Source: Dyella terrae (GTDB taxonomy: Bacteria > Pseudomonadota > Gammaproteobacteria > Xanthomonadales > Rhodanobacteraceae). Taken from it: a DNA stretch of 64,000 bases. The stretch's first letter is position 1, and every line of letters starts with the position of its first letter. Made by a program: the position numbers and the translations under genes. Of the stretch, positions 8,974-17,989 are shown piece by piece. The stretch covers positions 1 to 64,000 of the forward strand of contig NZ_SIZZ01000004.1 of assembly GCF_004322705.1 (NCBI RefSeq), given 5' to 3'. The notes beneath the pieces were generated by a model, which saw only the letters and a program-made list of their open reading frames with translations, was not told where the DNA came from and ran no database searches.

Positions 8974-9004
8974 AAAAAGCGCCCTTCAAAGAAGCGCGCT
9001 TTTC
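8974..9004. terminator. Bidirectional terminator-like hairpin before the algC end
   Basis: AAAAGCGC (8975-8982) and GCGCTTTT (8996-9003) form a second hairpin. Read on the minus strand it has a U-rich 3' side, so it can end the phosphomannomutase transcript. Confidence 0.6.
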
Positions 9005-9055
9005 TCCGTTCACCTTTTACTGTTCACAGCCCACGCAGTGGGCGGCCCCACCGCC

Positions 9056-11374
9056 TCAAAACGGCAGCTTCAACCCCGCATCCACCTTCAGCAACTGCTC
9101 GCGGAACACGCCCTGGATGCGCTTGAGCGCCTCGTTGTTGTCCGCATCGAAACGCAGCACGAGGATCGGCGTGGTGTTGGACGGACGGACCAGGCCCCAA
9201 CCATCCGGCCAGTCGGCGCGAACGCCGTCGATGGTGGTGAGGGCGGCGTCGCCGAAGGTCGCCACCTGGCGGAATTTCTCGATGAACTTGTAGTGCTCAC
9301 CTTCGGCCATTTCGATCTTCAGTTCGGGTGTCGACACGCCCTTCGGGCAGGTCGCAAAGATCTGCTCGGGCGTGCGCTCTTCGAGGTCGCCTGCCAGGAT
9401 TTCCAGCAGTCGCGCACCGGCATAGATGCCGTCGTCGAAGCCGTACCAGCGCTCCTTGAAGAAGAAGTGGCCGCTCATCTCGCCAGCCAGCTCCGCGCCG
9501 GTTTCGCGCATCTTCGCTTTGATCAGCGAGTGCCCGGTGCGCCACATCAACGGGCTGCCGCCGGCATCGAGGATCTGGCCCTTGAGGTGGCCCGTGCACT
9601 TCACGTCATAAATGATCGTGGCGCCCGGCTGGCGGGACAGCACATCGCGCGCGAAGAGCATGAGCGTGCGGTCCGGGAAGATGATCTCGCCTTCCTTGGT
9701 GACCACGCCCAGGCGATCGCCGTCGCCGTCGAACGCCACGCCGAGATCGGCGCCGGTGCTCTTCACGGCAAGGATCAGATCTTCGAGGTTGTGCGGATCG
9801 GACGGGTCCGGGTGATGGTTCGGGAAGGTGCCATCGACCTCGCAATACAGCTGGATGACTTCGCAGCCAATGCCTTCGAGCACCTTCGGCGCCACGGCAC
9901 CCGGGATGCCGTTGCCGCAATCGACCACGATCTTCATCGGGCGCTCGGCCTGCACGTCGGAGGTGATGCGGTCAATGTAATCGGGCACCACGTCGATCTG
10001 ACGGATCTTGCCCTTGCCACCGCGCTCAAGCGCGTTGTTGGCGATGCGGTGATAGAGATCCTGAATCGCGCCTTCGGAGAGCGTCTCGCCGCCAACGACA
10101 ATCTTGAAGCCGTTGTAGTCCGGCGGATTGTGGCTGCCGGTCACGGCCACGCCGCTGCCTGTGTTGAAGCGGTAAGCGGCGTAATAAACGACCGGCGTCG
10201 GCACTGCGCCGACGTCGATCACGTCGATGCCCGCTTCGCGCAGGCCATCGGACAGGGCGCCAGCGAGCTCGGGGCCCGACAGGCGACCGTCGCGGCCCAC
10301 GATGATTTCAGAGAGGCCCTTCTCGCGCATCACGGTGCCGATGGCCTGGCCGAGCAGCCGCGCTACGTCAGCCGTGAGTGACTTGCCCACCACGCCGCGC
10401 ACGTCATAGGCGCGGAAAATGGTCGGGTCGACCTGCACAGGTGCGGGCGGTGCCACGGCGGGCTTGGCCTTGGGCGTCTGGGCCGGCGTTGCCGGTTCCG
10501 GGGTGTTCTCAATCAGGTCGGACAAAATCGGTTCCTCGGGTTGAATCCTGGCGCCACGGGGGTGGGCGCGCATCCATAACAAATAGCCACCGCCTGCCAG
10601 GCACAGCAATGCCACCAATGCATCGAGCCACCACGTACGCGGCACGACGATATAGGCGCCAGGGAGCGCTGCCACAATAGTCAGCGTGCTTCCCGCAACC
10701 TGCTTACCGACATTTTCGCTCAAGGCCGATGACGAACCATTGGCCAACAGGCGCAGATCGGTGCGGTCATCGCCTTGCCGAAGTTCCAGTCTGCCCCCCT
10801 CAGGCGGAATGGATTCGAAACGCTGCTTCACGCCCTCGAACGGCAACTCGAACCACGCCCACGCCTGAGGCCTCTGCGCCTGTCCCACAGGCAACACCAG
10901 GGTCAGCCGGCGCTCGCCATCGCGTGCCACGACTGACTGAGCCAGGGTGGCACCGTCAGCCGATTGCGCCGCCATCAGCTGAGCCGCCTTGGCATAGCCG
11001 AAATCGCGGAAATTCGCGTGAAGCACCTCGTCAAGCGAGCCGGAGTAGAACTCCAGCACCTTCACTTGCGGGAGGCGTCCGCGCAGGCTGTCGGCCGTTT
11101 CCCTGGGCGTTGTCTGGATGGTGTGCGGATCGAGGCCACCGAGGGCACTCATCAGCGCGACGCGCTGCTGGGCGATCTCACCGGCGATGGCCTGGGCAGC
11201 CTGATCCTGCGCGTGGTGCACGCGTGCGTTGGCGTCGTTTTCGTCGAACACCATCCATGTCTGCCAGAGCCCGAATAGTCCGACCATCACAAGCAAGGTT
11301 CCGAGCGCGAGCATGATCAGCCCGCGCACATCGACCTGCCTGCCCAGCCGCCCCCTCGTGGAGTCTTTTGCCAT
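9056..11374 (-). CDS. algC: Phosphomannomutase/phosphoglucomutase with N-terminal membrane-anchored domain
   Basis: Catalyses interconversion of hexose 1- and 6-phosphates that feed exopolysaccharide and LPS sugar-nucleotides. The 772-residue protein is a fusion. Residues about 1-330 hold two transmembrane segments (near 17-40 and 250-275) around a roughly 210-residue extracytoplasmic region and a proline/alanine-rich linker. The rest is an AlgC-type mutase with the phosphoserine loop VAVTGSHNPPDYNG, the metal loop FDGDGDRLGV and the phosphate-binding loop RPSNTTP. Classic AlgC is about 460 residues. dut and coaBC lie just upstream, the Pseudomonas order. The membrane part might tether or sense, but that is inference. 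Confidence 0.92.
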   Translation of the reverse strand: MAKDSTRGRLGRQVDVRGLIMLALGTLLVMVGLFGLWQTWMVFDENDANARVHHAQDQAAQAIAGEIAQQRVALMSALGGLDPHTIQTTPRETADSLRGRLPQVKVLEFYSGSLDEVLHANFRDFGYAKAAQLMAAQSADGATLAQSVVARDGERRLTLVLPVGQAQRPQAWAWFELPFEGVKQRFESIPPEGGRLELRQGDDRTDLRLLANGSSSALSENVGKQVAGSTLTIVAALPGAYIVVPRTWWLDALVALLCLAGGGYLLWMRAHPRGARIQPEEPILSDLIENTPEPATPAQTPKAKPAVAPPAPVQVDPTIFRAYDVRGVVGKSLTADVARLLGQAIGTVMREKGLSEIIVGRDGRLSGPELAGALSDGLREAGIDVIDVGAVPTPVVYYAAYRFNTGSGVAVTGSHNPPDYNGFKIVVGGETLSEGAIQDLYHRIANNALERGGKGKIRQIDVVPDYIDRITSDVQAERPMKIVVDCGNGIPGAVAPKVLEGIGCEVIQLYCEVDGTFPNHHPDPSDPHNLEDLILAVKSTGADLGVAFDGDGDRLGVVTKEGEIIFPDRTLMLFARDVLSRQPGATIIYDVKCTGHLKGQILDAGGSPLMWRTGHSLIKAKMRETGAELAGEMSGHFFFKERWYGFDDGIYAGARLLEILAGDLEERTPEQIFATCPKGVSTPELKIEMAEGEHYKFIEKFRQVATFGDAALTTIDGVRADWPDGWGLVRPSNTTPILVLRFDADNNEALKRIQGVFREQLLKVDAGLKLPF

Positions 11375-11401
11375 GCCCTGTCCCCTACAGGTCGAATCTC
11401 G

Positions 11402-11872
11402 TTAGTTGACGCCAGTCGAACCGAAACCGCCCTCACCCCTCTGCGAGGGCGCGAATTCGCTGACGACCTTGAGCCGCGCCTGACCCACCGGCACCAGCAG
11501 CAGTTGGGCGATGCGGTCGCCCACCGCCACGGTGTACGGCTGCTGGCCGCGGTTCCAGCAGGAAATCATCAATGGGCCCTGGTAGTCGGCGTCGATGACA
11601 CCTACCAGATTGCCCATCACCAGTCCGTGCTTATGCCCGAGCCCTGAACGCGGCACGATCAGCGCGCACCAGCCCGGATCGCCGATATGGATGGAGATGC
11701 CGCTGGCGACCAGCGCGCTTTCCCCGGGCGCCAGCGTCAGAGGCTCGTGGATGGCCGCGCGCAGGTCCATGCCGGCGCTGCCGATGGTCGCCGCCTCGGG
11801 CAGCGGGATCGAGTCACCCAGTCGGGCATCCAGGATTTTCAGTTCCACGTCGACCACGGCGCGACCGGTCAT
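11402..11872 (-). CDS. dut: Deoxyuridine 5'-triphosphate nucleotidohydrolase
   Basis: Trimeric dUTPase that splits dUTP to dUMP and pyrophosphate, keeping uracil out of DNA and supplying dTMP synthesis. The 156-residue protein shows the five family motifs, including [39 protein letters not shown] and the C-terminal [10 protein letters not shown] that closes over the active site. The start ATG overlaps the coaBC stop in an ATGA, so translation is coupled. algC follows 27 bases downstream. Confidence 0.97.
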   Translation of the reverse strand: MTGRAVVDVELKILDARLGDSIPLPEAATIGSAGMDLRAAIHEPLTLAPGESALVASGISIHIGDPGWCALIVPRSGLGHKHGLVMGNLVGVIDADYQGPLMISCWNRGQQPYTVAVGDRIAQLLLVPVGQARLKVVSEFAPSQRGEGGFGSTGVN

Positions 11873-13074
11873 GCACGCACCGCCTGGTAACGCTCGGCCA
11901 CCTGGGCCACCAGCTGGCGCGCCAGCTCATCCTTGTTCGCACGCGCCAGGGACAGCGAACCGCCGGGCCAGAAGAGTTGCAGGGCGTTGTCGGCGGCTTC
12001 GAAACCGAGGCCACCGCCCACCTGGTTGGCGGCGATCATGTCCAGTCCTTTACGTTTGAGCTTGTCTTGGGCGTAAGCCGCTACATCATGCGTTTCCGCG
12101 GCGAATCCGACCAAGAAGGGATGCACGGTTTGAGCAGAAAGACTGCCCAATATGTCCGGATTCTCGGCCAGCTGCAGGGTCAGGTCGGCCCCGGCCTGCT
12201 TTTTGATCTTGTGATCGGCCACTTCGGCCGGGCGGTAATCGCCCACGGCGGCGGCGGCGATGTAGATCTGGGCGTCCTGGGACGCCGCCAGCACCGCGGC
12301 ATGCATCTGGGCCGCGCTGCGGACGTCGACACGCTGGCGAAGACCAGCCGGTGACGGCAGACCGACCGGGCCGGCGATCAGGGTCACCTGGGCACCGGCA
12401 TGCACGGCCGCCTCGGCGACGGCGAAACCCATCTTGCCGGAGCTGCGGTTGCCGATGAAGCGGACCGGATCGATGTCTTCGTAAGTCGGGCCGGCGCTGA
12501 CGACCACCTTGAGGCCGCGCAGGGCACCGTTGCCGAAGGAGTCGACCAGCGCCTGGCGCATCTCGTGCGGTTCAAGCATGCGGCCGGAGCCGATATCCCC
12601 GCAGGCCTGGTCACCCGAGGCCGGGCCCAGCACGTGCACGCCACGGCGGCGCAGCGTATCCATGTTTTCTTGCACGGCCTGATGGGCCCACATCTGCTGG
12701 TTCATCGCGGGCGCCACAAACAACGGGGCGCCGCTGGCCAGGCACAGCGTGGTCAGCAGGTCATTGGCCATGCCGTGGGCAAGGCGGGAAATCAGATCGG
12801 CGCTGGCCGGCGCGATGATGATGCGCTCGGCCCAGCGCGCCAGCTCGATATGGCCCATGGCCATTTCGGCCTGCTCGTCCCACAGGCTGACGCGCACAGC
12901 CTGACCGGAAAGGGCCTGGAACGTGGTAGCGCTGACAAAGTGGGTCGCGCTTTCGGTCATCACCACGCGCACTTCGGCGCCCAGGTCACGGAGGCGGCGG
13001 ACCAGCTCACAGGACTTGTAGGCGGCGATGCCGCCGGACACGCCCAGCAGGATGCGTCGGTTGGAAAGCTGCAT
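11869..13074 (-). CDS. coaBC: Bifunctional phosphopantothenoylcysteine decarboxylase/synthetase
   Basis: Makes 4'-phosphopantetheine for coenzyme A in two steps. The 401-residue protein has an N-terminal flavoprotein decarboxylase domain ([14 protein letters not shown], then PAMNQQMW with the substrate-binding Asn, and the [15 protein letters not shown] flap with its Cys). The C-terminal CTP-dependent ligase domain contains [20 protein letters not shown]. Length and order match the family. It is the first gene of coaBC-dut-algC and is divergent from radC with about 96 bases between them. Confidence 0.97.
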   Translation of the reverse strand: MQLSNRRILLGVSGGIAAYKSCELVRRLRDLGAEVRVVMTESATHFVSATTFQALSGQAVRVSLWDEQAEMAMGHIELARWAERIIIAPASADLISRLAHGMANDLLTTLCLASGAPLFVAPAMNQQMWAHQAVQENMDTLRRRGVHVLGPASGDQACGDIGSGRMLEPHEMRQALVDSFGNGALRGLKVVVSAGPTYEDIDPVRFIGNRSSGKMGFAVAEAAVHAGAQVTLIAGPVGLPSPAGLRQRVDVRSAAQMHAAVLAASQDAQIYIAAAAVGDYRPAEVADHKIKKQAGADLTLQLAENPDILGSLSAQTVHPFLVGFAAETHDVAAYAQDKLKRKGLDMIAANQVGGGLGFEAADNALQLFWPGGSLSLARANKDELARQLVAQVAERYQAVRA

Positions 13075-13170
13075 ATCGGACCGGCCTTACAAACGTGCGG
13101 AGCGGTAGCTTACCGGATTCATGTTCAGGCACTGATGCACGCCCGGAACCCGCCTTGCCATGCTGGACGG

Positions 13171-13842
13171 ATGAGCATCCGAGACTGGCCCGAGGGGCAA
13201 CGCCCGCGCGAAAAACTGATCGCCCGCGGTCCCTCGGCCCTGTCGGATGCCGAGCTCATGGCTGTCATGCTGGGCAGTGGCGTGCGCGGCATGGACGCGA
13301 TCGCCCTGGGACGCGAGCTCATCACGCAGGCCGGCGGCCTGCACGCCCTGTTTGCGCAGCCGGAGGCCCTTCCCCGCGTCACCGGCCTGGGGCCGGCCAA
13401 GCGGGCACGATTGATCGCGTCGCTCGAACTGGCGCGCCGTTCGCTGGCCGAGCAACTGACCCGTGGCGACCCGCTCACCAGCCCGCAGGCCAGCGCCACC
13501 TTCCTGCGCGCGCAGTTGCGACACCTTCCCTATGAAGTCTTCGCCTGCCTCTTCCTCGACAACCGACATCGCGTGCTGGCCTTCGAAGAGATGTTCCGCG
13601 GGACCGTCAACAGCGCCAGCGTCCATCCCCGCGAAGTCGTCCGCGCCTGCCTGCGTCACAACGCCTGTGCGGTGATCCTGGCCCACAACCATCCTTCGGG
13701 CGTCGCAGAACCCAGCGCCGCCGATCGCAGCATCACGAAGGAACTGGTCCAGGCATTGGGCCTCGTGGACGTCCGGGTGCTCGATCACTTCGTCATCGGA
13801 TCCGGCGACCCGGTATCGATGGCCGAACGCGGGTGGGTGTGA
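13171..13842 (+). CDS. radC: RadC family protein (JAB/MPN domain)
   Basis: A 223-residue member of the RadC family. It has an N-terminal helix-hairpin-helix region ([15 protein letters not shown]) and a C-terminal JAB1/MPN metalloprotease-like domain with the motif [15 protein letters not shown]. The early claim that RadC is a DNA repair protein has been questioned, and the biochemical role is unsettled. The ATG at 13171 gives the usual [17 protein letters not shown]-terminus. It is divergent from coaBC, as in Pseudomonas, and is followed by repeat copy 2 and a terminator. Confidence 0.93.
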   Translation: MSIRDWPEGQRPREKLIARGPSALSDAELMAVMLGSGVRGMDAIALGRELITQAGGLHALFAQPEALPRVTGLGPAKRARLIASLELARRSLAEQLTRGDPLTSPQASATFLRAQLRHLPYEVFACLFLDNRHRVLAFEEMFRGTVNSASVHPREVVRACLRHNACAVILAHNHPSGVAEPSAADRSITKELVQALGLVDVRVLDHFVIGSGDPVSMAERGWV

Positions 13843-13853
13843 GTCGGCGCGCC

Positions 13854-14016
13854 GTGGGGCCGCTCGCTGCGCTCGCTGTGAATTCGCGCCTGCGGCGCTG
13901 TGAACGGTAAACGGAGAAAAGCAAAGCTCACGGTCGCCTGGGCCTGCTCTTACCTGTTCACCGTTTACAGCCCGCGCAGCGGGCGAATTCACAGCTCGCG
14001 CAGCGAGCGGCCCCAC
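13854..14016. repeat. BIME-like intergenic palindrome, copy 2 (34-base terminal arms)
   Basis: The outer arms 13854-13887 and 13983-14016 are inverted repeats of 34 bases, identical except for a central tetranucleotide that is CTCG on one side and its own inverse CGAG on the other. Inside them lie GCGCCTGCGGCGC, then GTGAACGGTAAACGG on the left and TTACCTGTTCACCGTTTACA on the right. It is the most symmetrical copy of the family. It starts 12 bases after the radC stop. Confidence 0.85.
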
Positions 14017-14022
14017 CCCAAA

Positions 14023-14064
14023 AGAAAACGGCGCGGTGAGGGACCGCGCCGTGGACCGTTTTTT
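14023..14064 (+). terminator. Intrinsic terminator after radC
   Basis: CGGCGCGGT (14029-14037) and ACCGCGCCG (14043-14051) form a nine-base GC stem. A is abundant upstream, and a run of six T follows at 14059-14064. Confidence 0.8.
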
Positions 14065-14214
14065 GGGGAGTTGAGAGGAACGGTGTCTCGCGTACCGCGC
14101 CAGCGGGGAGGGTGCTGGGGGATACGGGACGCATTGTCGCAACGCATCATGACAGGCACGTGACGCCATTTCGGAAGGGGTGATGTGCTCTGCCCGGGGA
14201 AATAGCCGCAAAAC

Positions 14215-14223
14215 TTATGCACA
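14215..14223 (+). promoter_or_regulatory. DnaA box (TTATGCACA)
   Basis: Exact match to the DnaA consensus TTATNCACA. It lies 156 bases before a second exact match in the same orientation, with an AT-rich segment between them. Confidence 0.45.
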
Positions 14224-14379
14224 CCGGCCCAGTGGCGGCCATTCCGGGGCGGGATGTGGCGGCGACCTCAGAAGTGCATTCTAAGCTATTGATTAAATGG
14301 CTTTTCAAAGATTTCATTTGCATTTCGCCCGTGAAAAGCTCGCATTCGGGCTTCGTCGCAAAAAACTTTCCCCACAGAG

Positions 14380-14388
14380 TTATCCACA
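14380..14388 (+). promoter_or_regulatory. DnaA box (TTATCCACA)
   Basis: Exact match to the strongest DnaA box. Twelve bases upstream, at 14368-14376, TTCCCCACA is a two-mismatch copy in the same orientation. This could be a DnaA-controlled regulatory site or a DnaA titration site; there is no dnaA gene nearby. Confidence 0.5.
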
Positions 14389-14559
14389 GGCGGGTCGGTC
14401 TGGGGTGGATACGTCCCAGGGACGGTCACGCGATCGCCCAGTGCCCGGCGAAGGGCGCGCCAGGTCGCTTCCCGGCCCGAATTTATGCCCCCGATGACCC
14501 CAAGTCGGAAGGCCGGCTCTGCTAGCATTGCCGGTCCTGTCGAACACTGATTTCTTCCC

Positions 14560-16248
14560 GTGAAACAAGCGCTGCGCGAACTGCTGCTGCAGGCCATTCG
14601 GTCCCTGCAAAACGACTCCACCCTGCCCGCCGACCTCGAGGTGCCTAACTTCGTGATCGAGCGTACGCGCAGCCGGGAGCACGGCGATTTCGCCAGCAAC
14701 GTGGCGATGCTGCTGGCCAAGCCGGCGCGCGCCAAGCCGCGCGAACTGGCGGAGAAGATCGTGGCCGCCCTGCCGACCAACGCCCTCGTGGCAAAGATCG
14801 ATATCGCCGGCCCGGGCTTCATCAACTTTTTCCTTGCGCCAGGCGCTTACCACGCGGAAGTGCGCCGCGTGATGCAGGAAGGCGATGCCTACGGCCGCAG
14901 CAGCATGGGCCAGGGCGTGGTCGCGGGCGTCGAATTCGTTTCGGCCAACCCTACCGGCCCGCTGCATGTCGGTCACGGCCGCGCGGCCGCGATCGGCGAC
15001 TGCCTCAGCCGCCTGCTCGATGCGGCCGGCTGGTCGGTCAAGCGCGAGTTCTACTACAACGATGCCGGCGTACAGATCCAGAACCTCGCCATTTCCGTGC
15101 AGGCGCGTGCGCGCGGCCTGGCACCGGGCGTCGAGGGCTGGCCCGAAGATGGCTACCGCGGTGATTACATCGCCGACGTCGCCAACGCCTATATGGCGGG
15201 CGAGTCGGTCGAGGCCGATGGTGAAATCGTCACCGGCGCGCGCAATGCGGAAGATCTCGAAGCCATCCGCCACTTCGCCGTGGCCGCACTGCGCCGCGAG
15301 CAGAACCTGGACCTGCAGGCTTTCGGCGTCGGCTTCGACACGTACTTCCTGGAGTCGTCGCTCTACACCGACGGCAAGGTCGACGAGACCGTGCGCGAGC
15401 TGGTCGCCCACGGCCACACGTATGAAGAAGGCGGCGCGCTGTGGCTGCGCTCCACCGATTTCGGTGACGACAAGGACCGCGTGATGCGCAAGTCCGACGG
15501 CACCTACACCTATTTCGTCCCGGACGTGGCCTACCACCGCAGCAAGTGGCAGCGCGGCTACGTGCGCGCCATCACCGAGCTGGGCTCCGATCACCACGGC
15601 AGCCTCGCTCGCGTGAAGGCCGGCCTGCAGGCGCTCGACTGCGGCATCCCCAAGGGCTGGCCGGAATACGTGCTGCACCAGATGGTCACGGTCATGCGCG
15701 GCGGCGAAGAGGTGAAGATCTCCAAGCGCGCCGGCAGCTACGTCACCCTGCGCGACCTTATCGACGAAGTGGGCAAGGACGCGACGCGTTACTTCCTGAT
15801 CTCGCGCAAGGCCGACTCGCAGCTGGTGTTCGACATCGACCTGGCCCGCTCGCAGAGCAACGACAACCCGGTGTACTACATCCAGTACGCCCATGCGCGC
15901 GTTTGCAGCGTGCTGCGCCAGGCCGGCGAGAAAGGGTTCACCTTCGATCTGGACAATGGGCTCGCTCAGCTCGCCAGGCTGGACAACGAACACGAGCAGA
16001 TCCTGCTGACGGAGATGTCGAAGTATCCGGAGCAGGTCGAGGCGGCTGCGGCCAACCTCGAGCCGCACGTGATCGCCAACTGGCTGCGTGAACTGGCGAA
16101 CGCGTTCCACACCTACTACAACTCGTACCAGTTCCTGGTGGACGACAAGGACCTGCGCGACGCCCGCCTCGCCCTCGTGGTGGCGGCACGCCAGGTGCTC
16201 AGGAACGGTCTGGATTTGCTGGGCCTCAGCGCCCCGGAGAGCATGTAA
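14560..16248 (+). CDS. argS: Arginyl-tRNA synthetase
   Basis: Class I aminoacyl-tRNA synthetase charging tRNA-Arg. The 562-residue protein starts with GTG. It has the N-terminal Add-1 tRNA D-loop domain, the signature [20 protein letters not shown] with the HVGH element near residue 137, and the late segment [15 protein letters not shown] in the position of the KMSKS loop. It ends with the DALR anticodon domain ([16 protein letters not shown]). The SPOR gene begins at the base after its stop codon, the usual gammaproteobacterial argS-SPOR pairing. Confidence 0.97.
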   Translation: MKQALRELLLQAIRSLQNDSTLPADLEVPNFVIERTRSREHGDFASNVAMLLAKPARAKPRELAEKIVAALPTNALVAKIDIAGPGFINFFLAPGAYHAEVRRVMQEGDAYGRSSMGQGVVAGVEFVSANPTGPLHVGHGRAAAIGDCLSRLLDAAGWSVKREFYYNDAGVQIQNLAISVQARARGLAPGVEGWPEDGYRGDYIADVANAYMAGESVEADGEIVTGARNAEDLEAIRHFAVAALRREQNLDLQAFGVGFDTYFLESSLYTDGKVDETVRELVAHGHTYEEGGALWLRSTDFGDDKDRVMRKSDGTYTYFVPDVAYHRSKWQRGYVRAITELGSDHHGSLARVKAGLQALDCGIPKGWPEYVLHQMVTVMRGGEEVKISKRAGSYVTLRDLIDEVGKDATRYFLISRKADSQLVFDIDLARSQSNDNPVYYIQYAHARVCSVLRQAGEKGFTFDLDNGLAQLARLDNEHEQILLTEMSKYPEQVEAAAANLEPHVIANWLRELANAFHTYYNSYQFLVDDKDLRDARLALVVAARQVLRNGLDLLGLSAPESM

Positions 16249-16968
16249 ATGGCACCACGCAAGGGCAAAGGCCGTCAGGCCGTGCGCAACAACAGCGGTG
16301 GTTTCCCGGCCTGGGGCTGGGCCATCGTCGGCATCCTGGTCGGTGCCGTGCTGATGTTCGCGATGCGTGGCAAGTTGCCGATCGGTGCGCGTCCCAGCGA
16401 TGCCCCGCAGCCCAATGCCGAAGCCACCGCCCAGCGCGGCAGCGACGCGGGCGCAGTCGAGCCGTCGGCCAACGAATCGGCACCGGCGCCGAAAAAGCCG
16501 CAGTTCGATTTCTATTCCGTGTTGTCGGAAAAGGAAGTGCGCATTCCGGATGCTGAAATCAGCGCCCAGGCCCGTGCCGAACAACAGCAGAAACAGGCCG
16601 CCGTGCAGCAGGCACAGCAACAGGCTGCCGCCCAGCAGGCGGCCCAGCAGCGCCCGCCGGCCAATACCCCGGCCGCCGTCACCGAAAACATCACCGCCGC
16701 ACCGGCCGCAACGCCGGCTCCGCAGGCCGCCGGCACGGGCTACCTGCTGCAGGTCGGTGCCTTCCCGAGTGCTGCCGACGCTGAAGCCCTCAAGGCCAAG
16801 CTGGCGCTGCAGGGCTTCGTCGCCAATGTCGCGTCCGTCAACGTCAACGGCCAGACCTACAACCGCGTGCGCCTGGGCCCGTTCAAGTCGGCCACCGAGC
16901 TGGAGTCGGCCAAGCAGCGCCTCTCCTCGGCAGGCATCAATGCCATCGCCCTGAAGGAAGGCCGCTAA
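16249..16968 (+). CDS. SPOR domain membrane protein
   Basis: A 239-residue bitopic inner-membrane protein. It has a short basic cytoplasmic tail, a transmembrane segment near residues 18-40, a long alanine/glutamine/proline-rich periplasmic linker, and a C-terminal SPOR domain (YLLQVGAFPSAADAEALKAK, about residues 163-239). SPOR domains bind denuded glycan strands at the septum, so a cell-division-site role is likely. It directly abuts argS with no gap and shares its transcript. It resembles FtsN in plan but is shorter. Confidence 0.9.
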   Translation: MAPRKGKGRQAVRNNSGGFPAWGWAIVGILVGAVLMFAMRGKLPIGARPSDAPQPNAEATAQRGSDAGAVEPSANESAPAPKKPQFDFYSVLSEKEVRIPDAEISAQARAEQQQKQAAVQQAQQQAAAQQAAQQRPPANTPAAVTENITAAPAATPAPQAAGTGYLLQVGAFPSAADAEALKAKLALQGFVANVASVNVNGQTYNRVRLGPFKSATELESAKQRLSSAGINAIALKEGR

Positions 16969-16996
16969 GCGAAGGGTCGGCCTTCACGTCGTTTGG

Positions 16997-17027
16997 AAAA
17001 GCCGTAGCGCGAGCTGCGGCTTTTTTT
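16997..17027 (+). terminator. Intrinsic terminator of the argS-SPOR operon
   Basis: AAAAGCCGTAGC (16997-17008), loop GCGA and GCTGCGGCTTTT (17013-17024) form a strong hairpin with a run of seven T. Confidence 0.9.
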
Positions 17028-17108
17028 CTGTCCTGTGTCAGCGTCATACCTCGCGCACTGGGTCAAGATGTTCCTTACGACGGATCGCGCGGAACAAGGA
17101 TACTCAGG

Positions 17109-17864
17109 ATGTGGGAGACCATGCTTCACCTTCCCGTCTGGCTGCTGGCGCTCTGCCTGCTCCTGATGATGAGCGCCGCCTGGTGCGTTGGACGCCAGGT
17201 CCGTGCGTGCGCCGGCCGGCGCCAGACGCATGCATCGGACGACAGCTTTCTGCTGGCGTCGATACTGGGTTTGCTGGCTTTGTCGATCGGATTCGTCCTC
17301 GTGCTCGCTCTGCATCGTTATGACGAGCGAGGTGAGCTGGTCGTCAGGGAGGCCAGCGCCATCGATGCCGTCTGGAACCACGCCGATCGCCTGGAAGCCA
17401 GCGAGCGCGCCGCCTGGCGCACGCTGCTTCGATCTTACGTCGACGCGCGCCTCGCCTATGGCAGGGCTCCGACACCCATGGAGGAAGAGGCCGGCATCCA
17501 GCGCACCGGCGAACTCCAGCAAAAGATCTGGTCGCGGGTGCAGACCGTGTTGCACGACTTTCGCGTGCCACCTGCGCTGACGGAGGCAACGGCGTACATG
17601 TTCCAAGTCGCCAGCGCACGGGAGGTATCGCGCAAGGCCCGTCTCCCCGCGACCCTGCTGGCGACCCTCCTCGCCTTTTGCCTTCTCGCCGCCATGCTGA
17701 TGGGCTTCCGGCGTGGGCACCAGCCCATAGCCAGCGCACTGGCCATACTGCTGATCGTGCTTTCGGTCAGTTGCGTGGCCGACCTCGATCGGCCAGCTTC
17801 CGGATCGATCCTGGTTTCCCAGCAGGCGATGCTGGAGGTGCAGAGGGCGCTTCGGGTTTGGTGA
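17109..17864 (+). CDS. DUF4239-like integral membrane protein
   Basis: A 251-residue membrane protein. Two hydrophobic segments near the N-terminus (about 5-25 and 45-68) and two near the C-terminus (about 177-195 and 200-218) flank a soluble helical middle with the segment VREASAIDAVWNHADRL. This four-segment plan and the REASAI motif resemble the DUF4239 (bestrophin-like) family. No function is established and the assignment is tentative. It stands alone between the argS operon terminator and repeat copy 3. Confidence 0.65.
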   Translation: MWETMLHLPVWLLALCLLLMMSAAWCVGRQVRACAGRRQTHASDDSFLLASILGLLALSIGFVLVLALHRYDERGELVVREASAIDAVWNHADRLEASERAAWRTLLRSYVDARLAYGRAPTPMEEEAGIQRTGELQQKIWSRVQTVLHDFRVPPALTEATAYMFQVASAREVSRKARLPATLLATLLAFCLLAAMLMGFRRGHQPIASALAILLIVLSVSCVADLDRPASGSILVSQQAMLEVQRALRVW

Positions 17865-17971
17865 AGTCACTCGCTGCGCGAGCGGGTAAACGGTGAACCG
17901 CAAACAGGTAAATGCGCGGTGACGCTCTACGCTGTTCACCGTTTACCGCCTGCCCCGCAGGCGGCTTCACA
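17861..17971. repeat. BIME-like intergenic palindrome, copy 3
   Basis: Left arm GGTAAACGGTGAAC (17885-17898) faces right arm GTTCACCGTTTACC (17933-17946). Outer GTGAAG (17861-17866) pairs with CTTCAC (17965-17970), and inner mini-hairpins are CTCGCTGCGCGAG and CCGCCTGCCCCGCAGGCGG. The first bases overlap the stop codon of the preceding membrane protein gene. It sits between convergent genes. Confidence 0.8.
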
Positions 17972-17989
17972 GCGCGGAACGCGTGCCCC

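Larger units (their letters stand above)
8866..9055. repeat. BIME-like intergenic palindrome, copy 1
   Basis: The left arm at 8891-8913 (AAACGGTGAACGGTGAACAG) pairs loosely with the right arm at 9004-9030 (TCCGTTCAC and CTGTTCACAGC). It is flanked by mini-hairpins GCCCGCGTTGCGGGC (8868-8882), GCCCACGCAGTGGGC (9029-9043) and GGCGGCCCCACCGCC (9041-9055). Unlike the other copies, the centre holds two intrinsic-terminator-like hairpins. It lies between convergent genes. Confidence 0.75.
14065..14559. other. Gene-free stretch upstream of argS, with an AT-rich core
   Basis: No coding frame with a ribosome site is seen on either strand. The interval holds two consensus DnaA boxes, described separately, around an AT-rich core at about 14279-14340, which is unusual for this GC-rich window. 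argS should have a promoter here, but no clear -35/-10 pair stands out close to its start. Confidence 0.5.

Noticed and set aside
14065-14559. Chromosomal replication origin
   Set aside because: Only two exact DnaA boxes, with no dnaA, dnaN, rpmH or parAB-type gene beside them, and no 13-mer series. Kept only as a DnaA-box cluster.
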